Part shown: positions 8,351 to 15,905 of the stretch, piece after piece
Position numbering within the stretch: position 1 is the stretch's first letter
Layout: each line of letters opens with the position of its first letter
Source of the DNA: Chersky-840 sp963810195
Lineage (GTDB): Bacteria > Actinomycetota > Acidimicrobiia > Acidimicrobiales > UBA8190
Assembly (NCBI GenBank): GCA_963810195.1
Contig: CAWEMO010000002.1
Location: 682,001 to 746,000, forward strand
Direction of reading: 5' to 3'
DNA: 64,000 nucleotides
The notes under the pieces: generated by a model
The model's database searches: none
Seen by the model: the letters and a program-made list of their open reading frames with translations, nothing else
Told to the model about the DNA's origin: nothing
Made by a program: the position numbers and the translations under genes

Positions 8351-8376
8351 GGTGGCGCTCGCCCGGTAGCGCCACC
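8351..8376. terminator. Hairpin, possible terminator
   Basis: GGTGGCGCT (8351-8359) pairs perfectly with AGCGCCACC (8368-8376) around an 8-base loop. There is no T-run, as is common in GC-rich actinobacteria. Placed 6 bases after the small gene, it may end that transcript. GTAGCGC is repeated three times over the next 25 bases. Confidence 0.5.
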
Positions 8377-8428
8377 CAGTAGCGCAGCTCGGTAGCGCCG
8401 AGGTGCCCGACAGCCGCGAGCGGCCGGG

Positions 8429-9308
8429 TCAGCCGCAGCTCTGCGTGTAGGCGTCGGTCCCCGGTTGGTGCGCCTGTCCCGAACTCGCCTGCACCATGAG
8501 GCACGACTCGTCGACGGCGACGAAGGCGCTGGCCGGGATGTGCTTGAGCTGGTCGACCTGGGTGTCGGTCCACTTGGTGTCGGTCCACTTGGTGTCGGCC
8601 GTGTCTTGGAAGAACCAGTTGCTGCCGTTGTCCGCCAGGATCAGTCCGTAGGTCTTCATGGTGGTGATGACGGTCTGGCACATGGCGGAGCACCGCGATG
8701 CGGGAAGGGTGAAGCCGGCCGACAACCTGAAGCGCGCCCCCAGGGGCGGGCACGCGGAGTCGGCTTGACCGGCCTCGTGACGCGCCGGCCACAGGTAGGC
8801 CTCCTGCGTGCACTGCGCCGTGAACCGGATGGCGTGGTCCATCGAGCCTGACGCCACCTCGTCGTAGCTTGACGAGTCCGGGGAGGATGGGCAGGCCCGC
8901 AGCATCGGCGGAGGTCCAGCCGGCCGGTCGCAGCGCGTCGGACCGCAGGGACCAGATGGCGCCTGAACCGGCCCTCGACTTCTTCCCGTGGTAGTGCGTG
9001 TCGAAGAGCTCGTAGAGCGTGCAGGTGGACGGGTTCACCATGATGGCGTGGCGATCCGACCCCCTTTCGACCGGCGTCGACGCCGACAGGGGATACGAGC
9101 CCGGGTCGCTCTGCGACGCGTACCTGAACCGTACGGGGACAAGTGGCTGCGACGGAGCGACGATCTGCCACGGGATGCCGTAGGGCTTCTTGACGTTTCC
9201 GGAGGGCCCGTAGTCCGGGTGCAGATACGTCGTCGACGCATCCATCGAGGCGAGCCACGTGGCGCTTCTGGCGTCGACGGGGAGGCCGGTGACGGGCGTG
9301 TTCTCCAC
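8429..9308 (-). pseudogene. Broken secreted-type hypothetical protein (frameshift, N-terminus lost)
   Basis: Two reading frames carry successive parts of one conserved actinobacterial protein. The upstream part reads ENTPVTGLPVDARSATW...HPDYGPSG...GAIWSLRSDALRPAGW...GLPILPGLV. The downstream part, in another frame, reads YDEVASGSMDHAIRFTAQ...TYGLILADNGSNWFF...CG. They join at about 8870 if one C is removed (GTC AAG C TAC GAC GAG). The family normally begins with a signal peptide before a Cys-containing CTIS/CTLP block. Here CTIS is present just upstream, but an in-frame TGA precedes it and no signal peptide is visible, so the 5' end is also gone. A 15-base duplication gives TDTKWTDTKW near the C-terminus. 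The function of the intact family is unknown to me. Two independent lesions favour true decay over sequencing error. Confidence 0.65.
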
Positions 9309-9432
9309 GCTGATCGTACAACCGTTCTGAACGTCGGATTCGGGAGCTCAATGTCTCGGGCAGGCTGCCGATAACTCAACGGACTGCCGTGAGGCGACGG
9401 GTCGGTGACGATCGACCGGGCACGATCGGCCA

Positions 9433-10752
9433 GTGAACGGAAAAGGGATGCACGAGCCAGCTCCGACACCGACCCTTGGTCGCCCCGCCCGGAGCATCCT
9501 CGCCTGGGCGGTCCGACGCAAGTGGCCCGTGGTGGCGACTCTGGGCCACGTCACGGCGGGAATGGTGTTCTCGTTCGTGTGGATGCCGCTCACGCAAGCG
9601 GGGATGTGGGCGCACTACTGGCTCGTACCCGGCGACATCTGGGGCGTGTACCGCTCTGCGCACTTCATCGGCTGGGGCGACTACGGGGGCATCTACACCG
9701 CCTCGTTCGGGTTCTTCTCGTTCCCCGGGATCCTCGTGCTCTACGCCCCGCTGGCCATGCTCACCGGCGCGCTCGGCATGAGCGAGGACTTCCCCTATGT
9801 CCTGGCGCATCCCACGTCGTGGTTGCTCCTCGGTCCCTACGAGTTGCTCATCGGATCGGTGGTGCTCTTCGCTCTCGACTCGTTGGCGCAGCGGCTGGAC
9901 GTGCCCAAGACCCGCCGCGCCGTGCTGTGCTTCGTAGAAGCAGCGATCCTCTGGGTCGTCGACGCGAGGATGGGGCATCCCGAGGACGCCCTTGCGCTTG
10001 CCTTCGCCGTCTACGCGCTGCTCGCGCTCTGGAACGGCCGCAGCAAGCGAGCGGGGTGGCTCTTCGGCCTGGCCGTCCTCTTCCAGCCGCTCGTCCTGTT
10101 GATGTTGCCACTCCTGTTCTTCCAGACCCGGCCCCGCGAGCGGGTGCAGGTCGTGGTGCGCGGGGCCGTGCCGTCGATGCTCGCACTCGTCGTCCCCCTG
10201 ACGAGCAACTGGAGCGCCACCACGCAGTCGCTCGTGGAGCAGCCTTGCCTGGTGAGGCTCATCCACGTCACCCCCTGGACGAGCTGGGCACCGAAAGTCG
10301 GGCCCGATGCCATCGCCACCGGGTCGGGCCGAATGATCGCGCTCGTCCTCGCCACCCTCGTCGGCTGGTGGACCATGCGTCGCCGTCTCACGCCGGCCGA
10401 CATGGTCTGGGTGGCGGCATGGTGCCTGTCGCTGCATACCCTCACCGACCCGGCACTCTCCTCGTACTACCCGTGGCCGCCCCTGGCCATGGCGTTGGTG
10501 GCGGCGGCGACCGGGGGCCGGTCCCGCACGGCGGCAGTGTCGTTGTGCGCCATCGGCGTGACGGTGCTGTCCTCGTGGCACTACGGGCCCTGGTGGTTGT
10601 GGTGGTGTGCCGTCGTCGGTGGCTTGTTGCTGACGGTGGCGGTGGCAAGGCCTTCGAGAGGCCTGACGCGCAGACATGAAGTCGTCTCCGGGCTCCCGCG
10701 TCCAGAGCACGTCACCGTCGGACGTGAGCGCATCACCGTGCCCAGCGTGTGA
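9433..10752 (+). CDS. GT-C-like polytopic membrane protein, paralogue of the pilus-locus protein at 43649
   Basis: A 439-residue protein with roughly nine or ten hydrophobic segments. After the first helix an exterior loop holds VPGDIWGVYRSAHFIGWGDYGGIY, then FSFPGILVLYAPLAMLTGALGMSEDFPY, a LLLGPYELLIG segment, GHPEDALALAFAVYALLAL and a QPLVLLMLPLL segment. These blocks recur almost unchanged in the protein at 43649, so the two are paralogues. The layout, with an acidic first exterior loop and membrane-embedded polar motifs between long helices, resembles GT-C/GT87 polyprenyl-phosphate-sugar glycosyltransferases, but no diagnostic residue proves it. It stands alone here between a decayed gene and a secreted hydrolase. 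Confidence 0.7.
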   Translation: MNGKGMHEPAPTPTLGRPARSILAWAVRRKWPVVATLGHVTAGMVFSFVWMPLTQAGMWAHYWLVPGDIWGVYRSAHFIGWGDYGGIYTASFGFFSFPGILVLYAPLAMLTGALGMSEDFPYVLAHPTSWLLLGPYELLIGSVVLFALDSLAQRLDVPKTRRAVLCFVEAAILWVVDARMGHPEDALALAFAVYALLALWNGRSKRAGWLFGLAVLFQPLVLLMLPLLFFQTRPRERVQVVVRGAVPSMLALVVPLTSNWSATTQSLVEQPCLVRLIHVTPWTSWAPKVGPDAIATGSGRMIALVLATLVGWWTMRRRLTPADMVWVAAWCLSLHTLTDPALSSYYPWPPLAMALVAAATGGRSRTAAVSLCAIGVTVLSSWHYGPWWLWWCAVVGGLLLTVAVARPSRGLTRRHEVVSGLPRPEHVTVGRERITVPSV

Positions 10753-10882
10753 CCGAGGCCCAGGCCCAGAACAGCCCGCCCAGCGGCGCCGAAGGCCCCC
10801 CGATGGCATGATCTACTCCCGGGCGGCAGAGCCCGGGCACCGCGGGCGGGCGCGGGACGCCATCGGGGGCGAAGGGGGCATC

Positions 10883-13363
10883 ATGCGGGGTCGTCGTGGG
10901 TTTGTGTCGTGCGCCGCCGGGCTGCTGTTCGTCAGCCTGGCGGCGGGAACGGCCCTGACGGCCGGGGCGCCGGTCGCCTCCGCATCGGGTGGAGGGGGGA
11001 TCCAGGGCAACGGCTCGGTCGACGAAGCGTGGATGACGGGCGCCACCCCGGGCGATTCGATCACCCTGCTGCAAGACGGCACCCCGGTGTCCAACCCCGC
11101 CAACCCCGGCACGGCCGACTCCCTCGGCGCGTTGATCATCCGGGACCTGACCCCCGGGATGGGCTACTCGTGGGACGACACCACGTCGGGGAGCCAGACC
11201 TCGAGCTTCTCCGTGCTCGCCCCCGGGGACAACCCGGCCACCGGGTCCGCGTTGTACACGGGCCAGCCGATGCACCAGGGCCTCAACTACATCACCATGC
11301 GCGACGGCGTCCAGCTCGCCGCCACCGTCCGGTACCCCTACGGCGCGACATGCAGCGCAAGTGCGCCGTGCCCCACGGTGATCGAATACTCGGGATACGG
11401 CACCGCCGGGCCCACCGACCCCATCCCGTATCTCGTGGCCCAGGCCACCGGCACCACGTGCACGGGGTGCGGTGATCCGAACCTCCTGCCCGACTCGTCG
11501 ACGGAGGTCGGCGCGGTGATGGCCCGTCTCGTGGGCTTCGCCACGGTGAGCGTGCAGATGCGGGGGACCGGCTGCTCGGGCGGTGCTTATGACCTGTTCG
11601 GCTATCCGTCCGACTACGACGCCTACGACGCCGTCGAGATCGTGGCCCACCAGAACTGGGTGGCCAACCACAAGGTGGGGATGGTGGGCATCAGCTACTC
11701 CGGTCTGTCGCAGCTGCCGGCAGCGGGCACCGACCCTCCCGACCTGGCTGCCATCGCCCCCATGAGCCCGACCGACGACCTCTTCTCGACCGGCTACCCG
11801 GGTGGGATCTACAACGAGGGGTTCGCGGCGAGCTGGATCGGGCAACGGATCGACGACGCCAAGCCGGCGGCGACGTACGCCGGCGGGAACCTCGCGCCCC
11901 TGGCGTCGACCCCGGTCTCAGGCGTCGGCCAACCCTGGACCTACTACGAGATCGACTCCGAGCTGGCGGCCAGCGGGGGCTCCTCCTCGACCTGCCTCGC
12001 CAACCAGGCCCTCCACGGGCAGTCCGAGAGCCTGTCGACCCTGGTCGGGCCCCAGATGGTGGCACCCGGCAGCGGCCCGGGCCGCGACCCCTCCCTCTTC
12101 GACCGCCGGTCCATGAGCCAGTGGGCGACCCACATCACCGTGCCGGTGTTCATCTCGGGCGCCCTCGAGGACGACCAGACCGGCCCCCAGTGGCCGGCCC
12201 TGCTCGACGCCTTCCCGAGCACGACCCCGGTGTACGCCAATGTGGTCAACGGCGGCCACATCGACTCGACGGACCCCCAGATCATGAATCGATGGCTCGA
12301 GTTCCTCGACGTCTACGTGGCCGACAGGGTGCCCAAGGATCCCGGCGGGCTGGGCGATCTGGTCCTCGACCAGTTCGCCAGCTTCGGCTCGGGCACCTCG
12401 GCCCAGGCAAAGCTTCCGGCATTCCGGTTCACCTCCGCCAAGTCACCGGCGACGGCGCGGACGGACTTCGCCAAGAAGACGCCGCGGGTCGAGGTCCACT
12501 TCGACAGCGGCGCCGGCCCGGTCGGTGCCGGAGACCCTCAGTCGACCTACGTGTCCGCGTTCAAAGCGTGGCCACCGAAGGGCAAGGTCCTCACCTACTA
12601 CTTCGGCACGGGCGGGTCGCTGAGCACCAAGGCATCGCGCACGGCGGCGAGCACCTCGTTCGTCCTCGACCCGACAGCTCGCCCGCTGACCGACCTGCCG
12701 ACGGGCAATCCCTGGGCCGCCGATCCCCCGTGGGACTGGACGACGGTGCCGGCGGCCGACGGCGTGGCCTTCCAGACCACCCCGTTCACCAGGGCCACGA
12801 CGATCGTGGGCCCCGCCACCGTGGACCTGTGGGTCAAAGCGGCCACCCCGGTCGAGGACTACCAGGTCACCGTCACCGAGGCCCGGCCGTCGACGTCCCA
12901 GGAGGAGTACGTGACCTCCGGGTTCCTGCGCAGCTCGAACCAGGTGGACCTGCCCAATTCGACGAGCCTGTTCACCGATCCTTCGTACCTCGCCAGCCAG
13001 GCCGGGTCGTTGTCGCCGAGCGCGTACAGGCTCGTGAAGATCCCGATCGACCCGATCGCGCACACCTTCCGGCCCGGGACGGAGCTGCGCATCGTGATCT
13101 CGGCGCCGGGCGGCGACCGGCCGTCGTGGGAGTTCGACACCCTCGACAGCGGCCAGTCGGCGACCGTCGGCGTGGGCGGGGTCGCGGCCTCGACGTTGGT
13201 GGTCAACAAGGTGGGCGGCGTGAGAGGCACCACCACGCTGCCCGCCTGTGGATCGCTGCGCGGCGAGCCGTGCCGGGCCCTGGTCGCCGAGGGGAACCAG
13301 GGCCCCTCGTCAGGGGCCGTGAGCCGCTCGGGTGGGGCGCGGGCTCACCGCCATCGGCGGTGA
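10883..13363 (+). CDS. Secreted CocE/NonD-type S15 hydrolase (X-Pro dipeptidyl-peptidase family)
   Basis: An 826-residue exported alpha/beta hydrolase. Residues 1-35 form a Sec-type signal peptide (RGRRG, a long hydrophobic core, then VASASG). The catalytic domain has the cap and core order of S15 enzymes: YITMRDGVQLAATVRYP, TVIEYSGYG, FATVSVQMRGTGCSGG, then the nucleophile elbow VGISYSG with Ser271. DLWVKAATPVEDYQVTVTEARP and RPGTELRIVISAPGG belong to the C-terminal jelly-roll (PepX C) domain. The family includes cocaine esterase, acyl hydrolases and X-prolyl peptidases, so the substrate is open. The ATG at 10883 is chosen because it begins the signal peptide; the open frame continues 207 bases upstream without one. 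Its stop lies inside a perfect hairpin. Confidence 0.85.
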   Translation: MRGRRGFVSCAAGLLFVSLAAGTALTAGAPVASASGGGGIQGNGSVDEAWMTGATPGDSITLLQDGTPVSNPANPGTADSLGALIIRDLTPGMGYSWDDTTSGSQTSSFSVLAPGDNPATGSALYTGQPMHQGLNYITMRDGVQLAATVRYPYGATCSASAPCPTVIEYSGYGTAGPTDPIPYLVAQATGTTCTGCGDPNLLPDSSTEVGAVMARLVGFATVSVQMRGTGCSGGAYDLFGYPSDYDAYDAVEIVAHQNWVANHKVGMVGISYSGLSQLPAAGTDPPDLAAIAPMSPTDDLFSTGYPGGIYNEGFAASWIGQRIDDAKPAATYAGGNLAPLASTPVSGVGQPWTYYEIDSELAASGGSSSTCLANQALHGQSESLSTLVGPQMVAPGSGPGRDPSLFDRRSMSQWATHITVPVFISGALEDDQTGPQWPALLDAFPSTTPVYANVVNGGHIDSTDPQIMNRWLEFLDVYVADRVPKDPGGLGDLVLDQFASFGSGTSAQAKLPAFRFTSAKSPATARTDFAKKTPRVEVHFDSGAGPVGAGDPQSTYVSAFKAWPPKGKVLTYYFGTGGSLSTKASRTAASTSFVLDPTARPLTDLPTGNPWAADPPWDWTTVPAADGVAFQTTPFTRATTIVGPATVDLWVKAATPVEDYQVTVTEARPSTSQEEYVTSGFLRSSNQVDLPNSTSLFTDPSYLASQAGSLSPSAYRLVKIPIDPIAHTFRPGTELRIVISAPGGDRPSWEFDTLDSGQSATVGVGGVAASTLVVNKVGGVRGTTTLPACGSLRGEPCRALVAEGNQGPSSGAVSRSGGARAHRHRR

Positions 13364-13368
13364 GCCCG
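13340..13368. terminator. Strong bidirectional terminator hairpin
   Basis: CGGGCTCACCGCC (13340-13352) and GGCGGTGAGCCCG (13356-13368) pair perfectly over 13 bases around a 3-base ATC loop. The TGA of the S15 hydrolase gene is built into the right arm. It separates that gene from the convergent TMEM175-like gene. Confidence 0.75.
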
Positions 13369-13464
13369 AGGGCGCGACCTGCCGGTAGACGGCTCTGAGC
13401 GGGAGCGCCCACCCCCGGAACCGGGGACTTTCGCGGGCGAGCCGAATCGGATGATGTTGCCACC

Positions 13465-14052
13465 TCATGATTCGTCATGTGGGAGCGCCAGGCGACGATC
13501 GGGCACGAACCACATGACGGCGACCGCGCCGTACGCAACGTAGGACGCGGGCGGAGCGACGAACGCCAACGCCACCCCTGCTGCGTAGAGGGCGAGCGAG
13601 AGATTGCCCTTGATGTCGGACCCGATCGCCCGGGCAACCGTCGAGTCCGCTCCGTTCGCCCGGATGATCATGCGAACCAGGATCCAGTACGCGACGGCGG
13701 ATCCGAGGCCGATGAGCCCGTACGCAGCTGCCGGCAGGGCGTGACTCGGGAACTTCGCGACCCAGCCGGTCACGATGGGCAAGAGGGACAACCAGAAGAG
13801 AAGGAAGAGATTGGCCCACATCACCGCTGCGCTCATCCGCTCGGTGGAACGGAGGAGATGGTGGTGGTTGTTCCAGTAGGTCCCGACAATGGCGAAGCTG
13901 AGCACGTACACGAGCAGGTCGGGCACCACGTGGTGCAACGCCGAGACCGAAGGGCCCAGCGGGGGCTTCACGTTGAAGGCCATGATCGTGATGATGACCG
14001 CCATGACCCCGTCGCTGAAGGCCTCCAACCTGTCGGTCTCGCTCAGCTGCAT
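13465..14052 (-). CDS. TMEM175/DUF1211-family potassium channel-like protein
   Basis: A 195-residue six-span membrane protein. It opens with TDRLEAFSDGVMAVIITIMAFNV, the RxxxFSDG...IT signature of TMEM175/DUF1211 helix 1, whose backbone lines the pore and selects K+. Later spans are LLVYVLSFAIVGTYWNNHHHLLR, ANLFLLFWLSLLPIVTGWV, AAAYGLIGLGSAVAYWILV, GNLSLALYAAGVALAFVAP and YVAYGAVAVMWFVP. Bacterial members form tetramers of one repeat, and this length fits a single repeat. The start at 14052 (MQLSETDRL) is placed just before the first helix; the frame stays open 51 codons upstream, but that stretch has no family character. It is convergent with the S15 hydrolase gene. Confidence 0.85.
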   Translation of the reverse strand: MQLSETDRLEAFSDGVMAVIITIMAFNVKPPLGPSVSALHHVVPDLLVYVLSFAIVGTYWNNHHHLLRSTERMSAAVMWANLFLLFWLSLLPIVTGWVAKFPSHALPAAAYGLIGLGSAVAYWILVRMIIRANGADSTVARAIGSDIKGNLSLALYAAGVALAFVAPPASYVAYGAVAVMWFVPDRRLALPHDES

Positions 14053-14262
14053 CGTCCCGAGTTGCCCTTCCCCCGCACCCACCGACAGCACCACTGCGAC
14101 GCTTGCGTCGCTTCGAAATTCGACCGCTTGCAGTGTTCGAATGTTAGATACGGGCCCCGTGCAAAGCGGCGATAGAGGCATGGCGCGCACGGGTGCCTCG
14201 GACACCTGCCGTCGGGCGCGCGGTGGCGTAACGTCGGGCGACCCTGATCAGGAGGACTCCCG

Positions 14263-14298
14263 ATGGCCGAGGGCCGAGACGTCTTGGATGGTCGGTGA
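14263..14298 (+). CDS. 11-codon upstream reading frame coupled to the epimerase
   Basis: The best ribosome-binding site in this promoter region (AGGAGG, 14250-14255) serves an ATG at 14263, not the epimerase. It encodes an 11-residue peptide (MAEGRDVLDGR) whose TGA at 14296-14298 overlaps the epimerase GTG at 14295-14297. This may be a translationally coupling leader. Alternatively it may be the true N-terminus of the epimerase separated from it by a one-base error. The sequence alone does not decide. Confidence 0.4.
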   Translation: MAEGRDVLDGR

Positions 14299-15380
14299 CC
14301 AGCGACGCGGTCCTCGTCACCGGCGCCTTCGGGCTCGTCGGAACGGCCGTCGTCCGCCAACTCGTCGCAGAGGGTCGCCACGTGGTGGCCACCGATCTCG
14401 ATGTCCCGGTCAACCGCAACAAGGCACGCCGTCTTCTGCGCTCCGACAAGGTGGAGATCCGCTGGGCGGACCTGAGGGACGCGGCCGCGGTGGGCACTCT
14501 GGTCAAGGGCGTGGACCCAGGCGCCATCGTGCACCTCGCCGCCGTCATCCCGCCCGCTTGTTACGCACGTCGCGGCCTGGCACGGATGGTCAACGTGGAC
14601 GGCACGACGTCACTCGTTCGTGCTGCGGCCGGGCTGTCGTCGCCGCCCCGGTTCGTCCTGGCGTCGAGCGTCGCGGTCTACGGCGCACGCAACCCGCATC
14701 GCGGCACCGCCGTGTTGAGCGCGGCGACCCCGCTCGACCCCCGCGACCTCTACGGAGCTCACAAGGTGGAGGCGGAACAGGCGCTGCGGTCGTCCGACCT
14801 GGACTGGGTGGTCCTGCGCCTCGGCGGTGTGATGACCTCGGCGCCAAGATCGGAGGTGGGGCTGGACCTGGTGTACTTCGAGGGCTTGTTGCCCGTCGAC
14901 GGCCGCATCCAGACGGTCGACGTCCGCGACGTGGCGCTGGCGTTCTCCAGGGCCATCACCACCGGTGCGACCAGGGAGGTCCTCCTCATCGGCGGAGACG
15001 AATCCCACCGGGTGCTCCAAGGAGCTCTCGGATCCGCCATGACCGCAGCCTTGGGTCTCGCCGGCGTGCTGCCACCCGGCAGGCCCGGTGACCCGGGCAG
15101 CGACCGCGACTGGTTCGCCACCGACTGGATGGACACCACCCGCGCCCAGGAGGTGCTGTCGTTCCAGCACCACTCCCTGCCGGACGTGCTCGCCGAGACC
15201 CGGGACATCGTGGGCTGGCGGCGGTGGCCACTCAGGACGGCCGCACCCATCGTGCGCGCCTTGCTGCAGTCGAGGTCGCCGTACCGTCACGGCGCCGGCA
15301 CGTACGCGGACCCATGGGGAGCCATCGGCCGCAAGTGGGGCGACCCCTCACCGGACCCGTCGACGTCACACACTGTGTGA
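14295..15380 (+). CDS. NAD-dependent epimerase/dehydratase (extended SDR)
   Basis: A 361-residue extended short-chain dehydrogenase. The nucleotide-binding glycine motif is TGAFGLVG (residues 9-16). VVATDLDVPVN gives the acidic residue that favours NAD, HLAAVIPP the structural NAG/HLAA-type turn, VLASSVAVYG the catalytic Ser region, and YGAHK (153-157) the catalytic Tyr and Lys. The substrate-binding half ends with a basic, proline-rich tail without family matches. Such enzymes act on nucleotide sugars or on steroid-like alcohols (3-beta-HSD group), and the sequence does not separate these. The GTG start has only a weak Shine-Dalgarno of its own and overlaps an 11-codon frame with a strong one. 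The stop codon is the beginning of an 18-bp repeat array. Confidence 0.8.
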   Translation: MTSDAVLVTGAFGLVGTAVVRQLVAEGRHVVATDLDVPVNRNKARRLLRSDKVEIRWADLRDAAAVGTLVKGVDPGAIVHLAAVIPPACYARRGLARMVNVDGTTSLVRAAAGLSSPPRFVLASSVAVYGARNPHRGTAVLSAATPLDPRDLYGAHKVEAEQALRSSDLDWVVLRLGGVMTSAPRSEVGLDLVYFEGLLPVDGRIQTVDVRDVALAFSRAITTGATREVLLIGGDESHRVLQGALGSAMTAALGLAGVLPPGRPGDPGSDRDWFATDWMDTTRAQEVLSFQHHSLPDVLAETRDIVGWRRWPLRTAAPIVRALLQSRSPYRHGAGTYADPWGAIGRKWGDPSPDPSTSHTV

Positions 15381-15430
15381 CGAATCGGTGCCGCGTGACG
15401 AATCGGTGCCGCGTGACGAATCGGTGCCGC
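15377..15430. repeat. Three perfect tandem copies of an 18-bp unit
   Basis: GTGACGAATCGGTGCCGC is repeated three times without a mismatch at 15377-15394, 15395-15412 and 15413-15430. The first copy contains the TGA stop of the epimerase gene. Each unit carries TGACGAATC. Identical copies indicate recent expansion. The array lies 32 bases upstream of the candidate -10 box for the metal-transporter transcript, so a regulatory role is possible but unproven. Confidence 0.85.
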
Positions 15431-15461
15431 GACCAGGTGGCCAAGTCCTTCGCACTCCCCC

Positions 15462-15467
15462 TATACT
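15462..15467 (+). promoter_or_regulatory. Candidate -10 box for leader peptide and Mg2+ transporter
   Basis: TATACT sits in an otherwise GC-rich stretch, 38 bases upstream of the leader-peptide start, and is one base from TATAAT. No matching -35 hexamer is visible 17 bases upstream. The surrounding AT-rich patch (CTATACTTTT) stands out clearly from its neighbourhood. Confidence 0.5.
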
Positions 15468-15504
15468 TTTCACGCGCCGATCGACACGAATGGAGGTGGG
15501 GAAC

Positions 15505-15573
15505 ATGAAATCCGAACCACACAGTCCCCAACCTCCACAGCCGTGCCCCGGCGTCGGACGCGCGTCTTTGTGA
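15505..15573 (+). CDS. Proline-rich leader peptide (22 aa) upstream of the NRAMP-related transporter
   Basis: An ATG with a strong Shine-Dalgarno (GGAGG, 15493-15497) opens a 22-codon frame. Residues 4-15 read EPHSPQPPQPCP: one glutamate followed by six prolines at positions 5, 8, 10, 11, 13 and 15. This resembles the MgtL leader of enterobacterial mgtA, where an acidic and proline-rich nascent peptide makes the ribosome falter at low Mg2+ and allows transcription into the transporter gene. Here the downstream gene is an NRAMP-related Mg2+-type transporter, so the parallel is functional as well as compositional. The peptide sequence itself is not homologous to MgtL. The start, ribosome site, promoter-like element and 332-base leader behind it all support expression. 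Confidence 0.55.
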   Translation: MKSEPHSPQPPQPCPGVGRASL

Positions 15574-15905
15574 CCTGCGGGTCTGCCATCTGACCCAGCG
15601 TCTCCGGACGGGCTGACGTCGGGGGCCTGGCTCACCCTGTTTCACCTCCTGGCGGTCGCCTTGCGCCAGTCCAAGGCAGCTGATTCGTGCTGACTGCGGG
15701 TCTCGTCGCCCGCAATTCATGTGATTCAGCGGACCCTCCCGGGGTGTTGTGGGGACCCGGATGATGTGTGCCGTCGCCGTCGGAACCCGACACGCACGCC
15801 GCCGCTTTGCGGATCCGCAGGGGCTCCACCTTCCGGGGACCGAGCCGCCTCGGCGTGCGTCTCATCGAAGCGCATGCCCAGACCCAGCACGAAGGGAGGT
15901 GAGCG
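15574..15905 (+). promoter_or_regulatory. Structured 332-base leader between the leader peptide and the transporter
   Basis: No convincing gene lies here. At least two hairpins can be drawn by eye: CTGGCG/CGCCAG at 15649-15654 and 15664-15669, and GCGGG/CCCGC at 15696-15700 and 15709-15713. Further GC-rich complementary stretches lie around 15725-15860. I looked for the conserved cores of the M-box and yybP-ykoY metal riboswitches and did not see them. A Mg2+-responsive attenuation region working with the leader peptide is the simplest reading. Confidence 0.4.

Noticed and set aside
15574..15905. A known metal riboswitch (M-box or yybP-ykoY) in the transporter leader
   Set aside because: The conserved cores of those classes could not be found by eye, so only generic structure is claimed.
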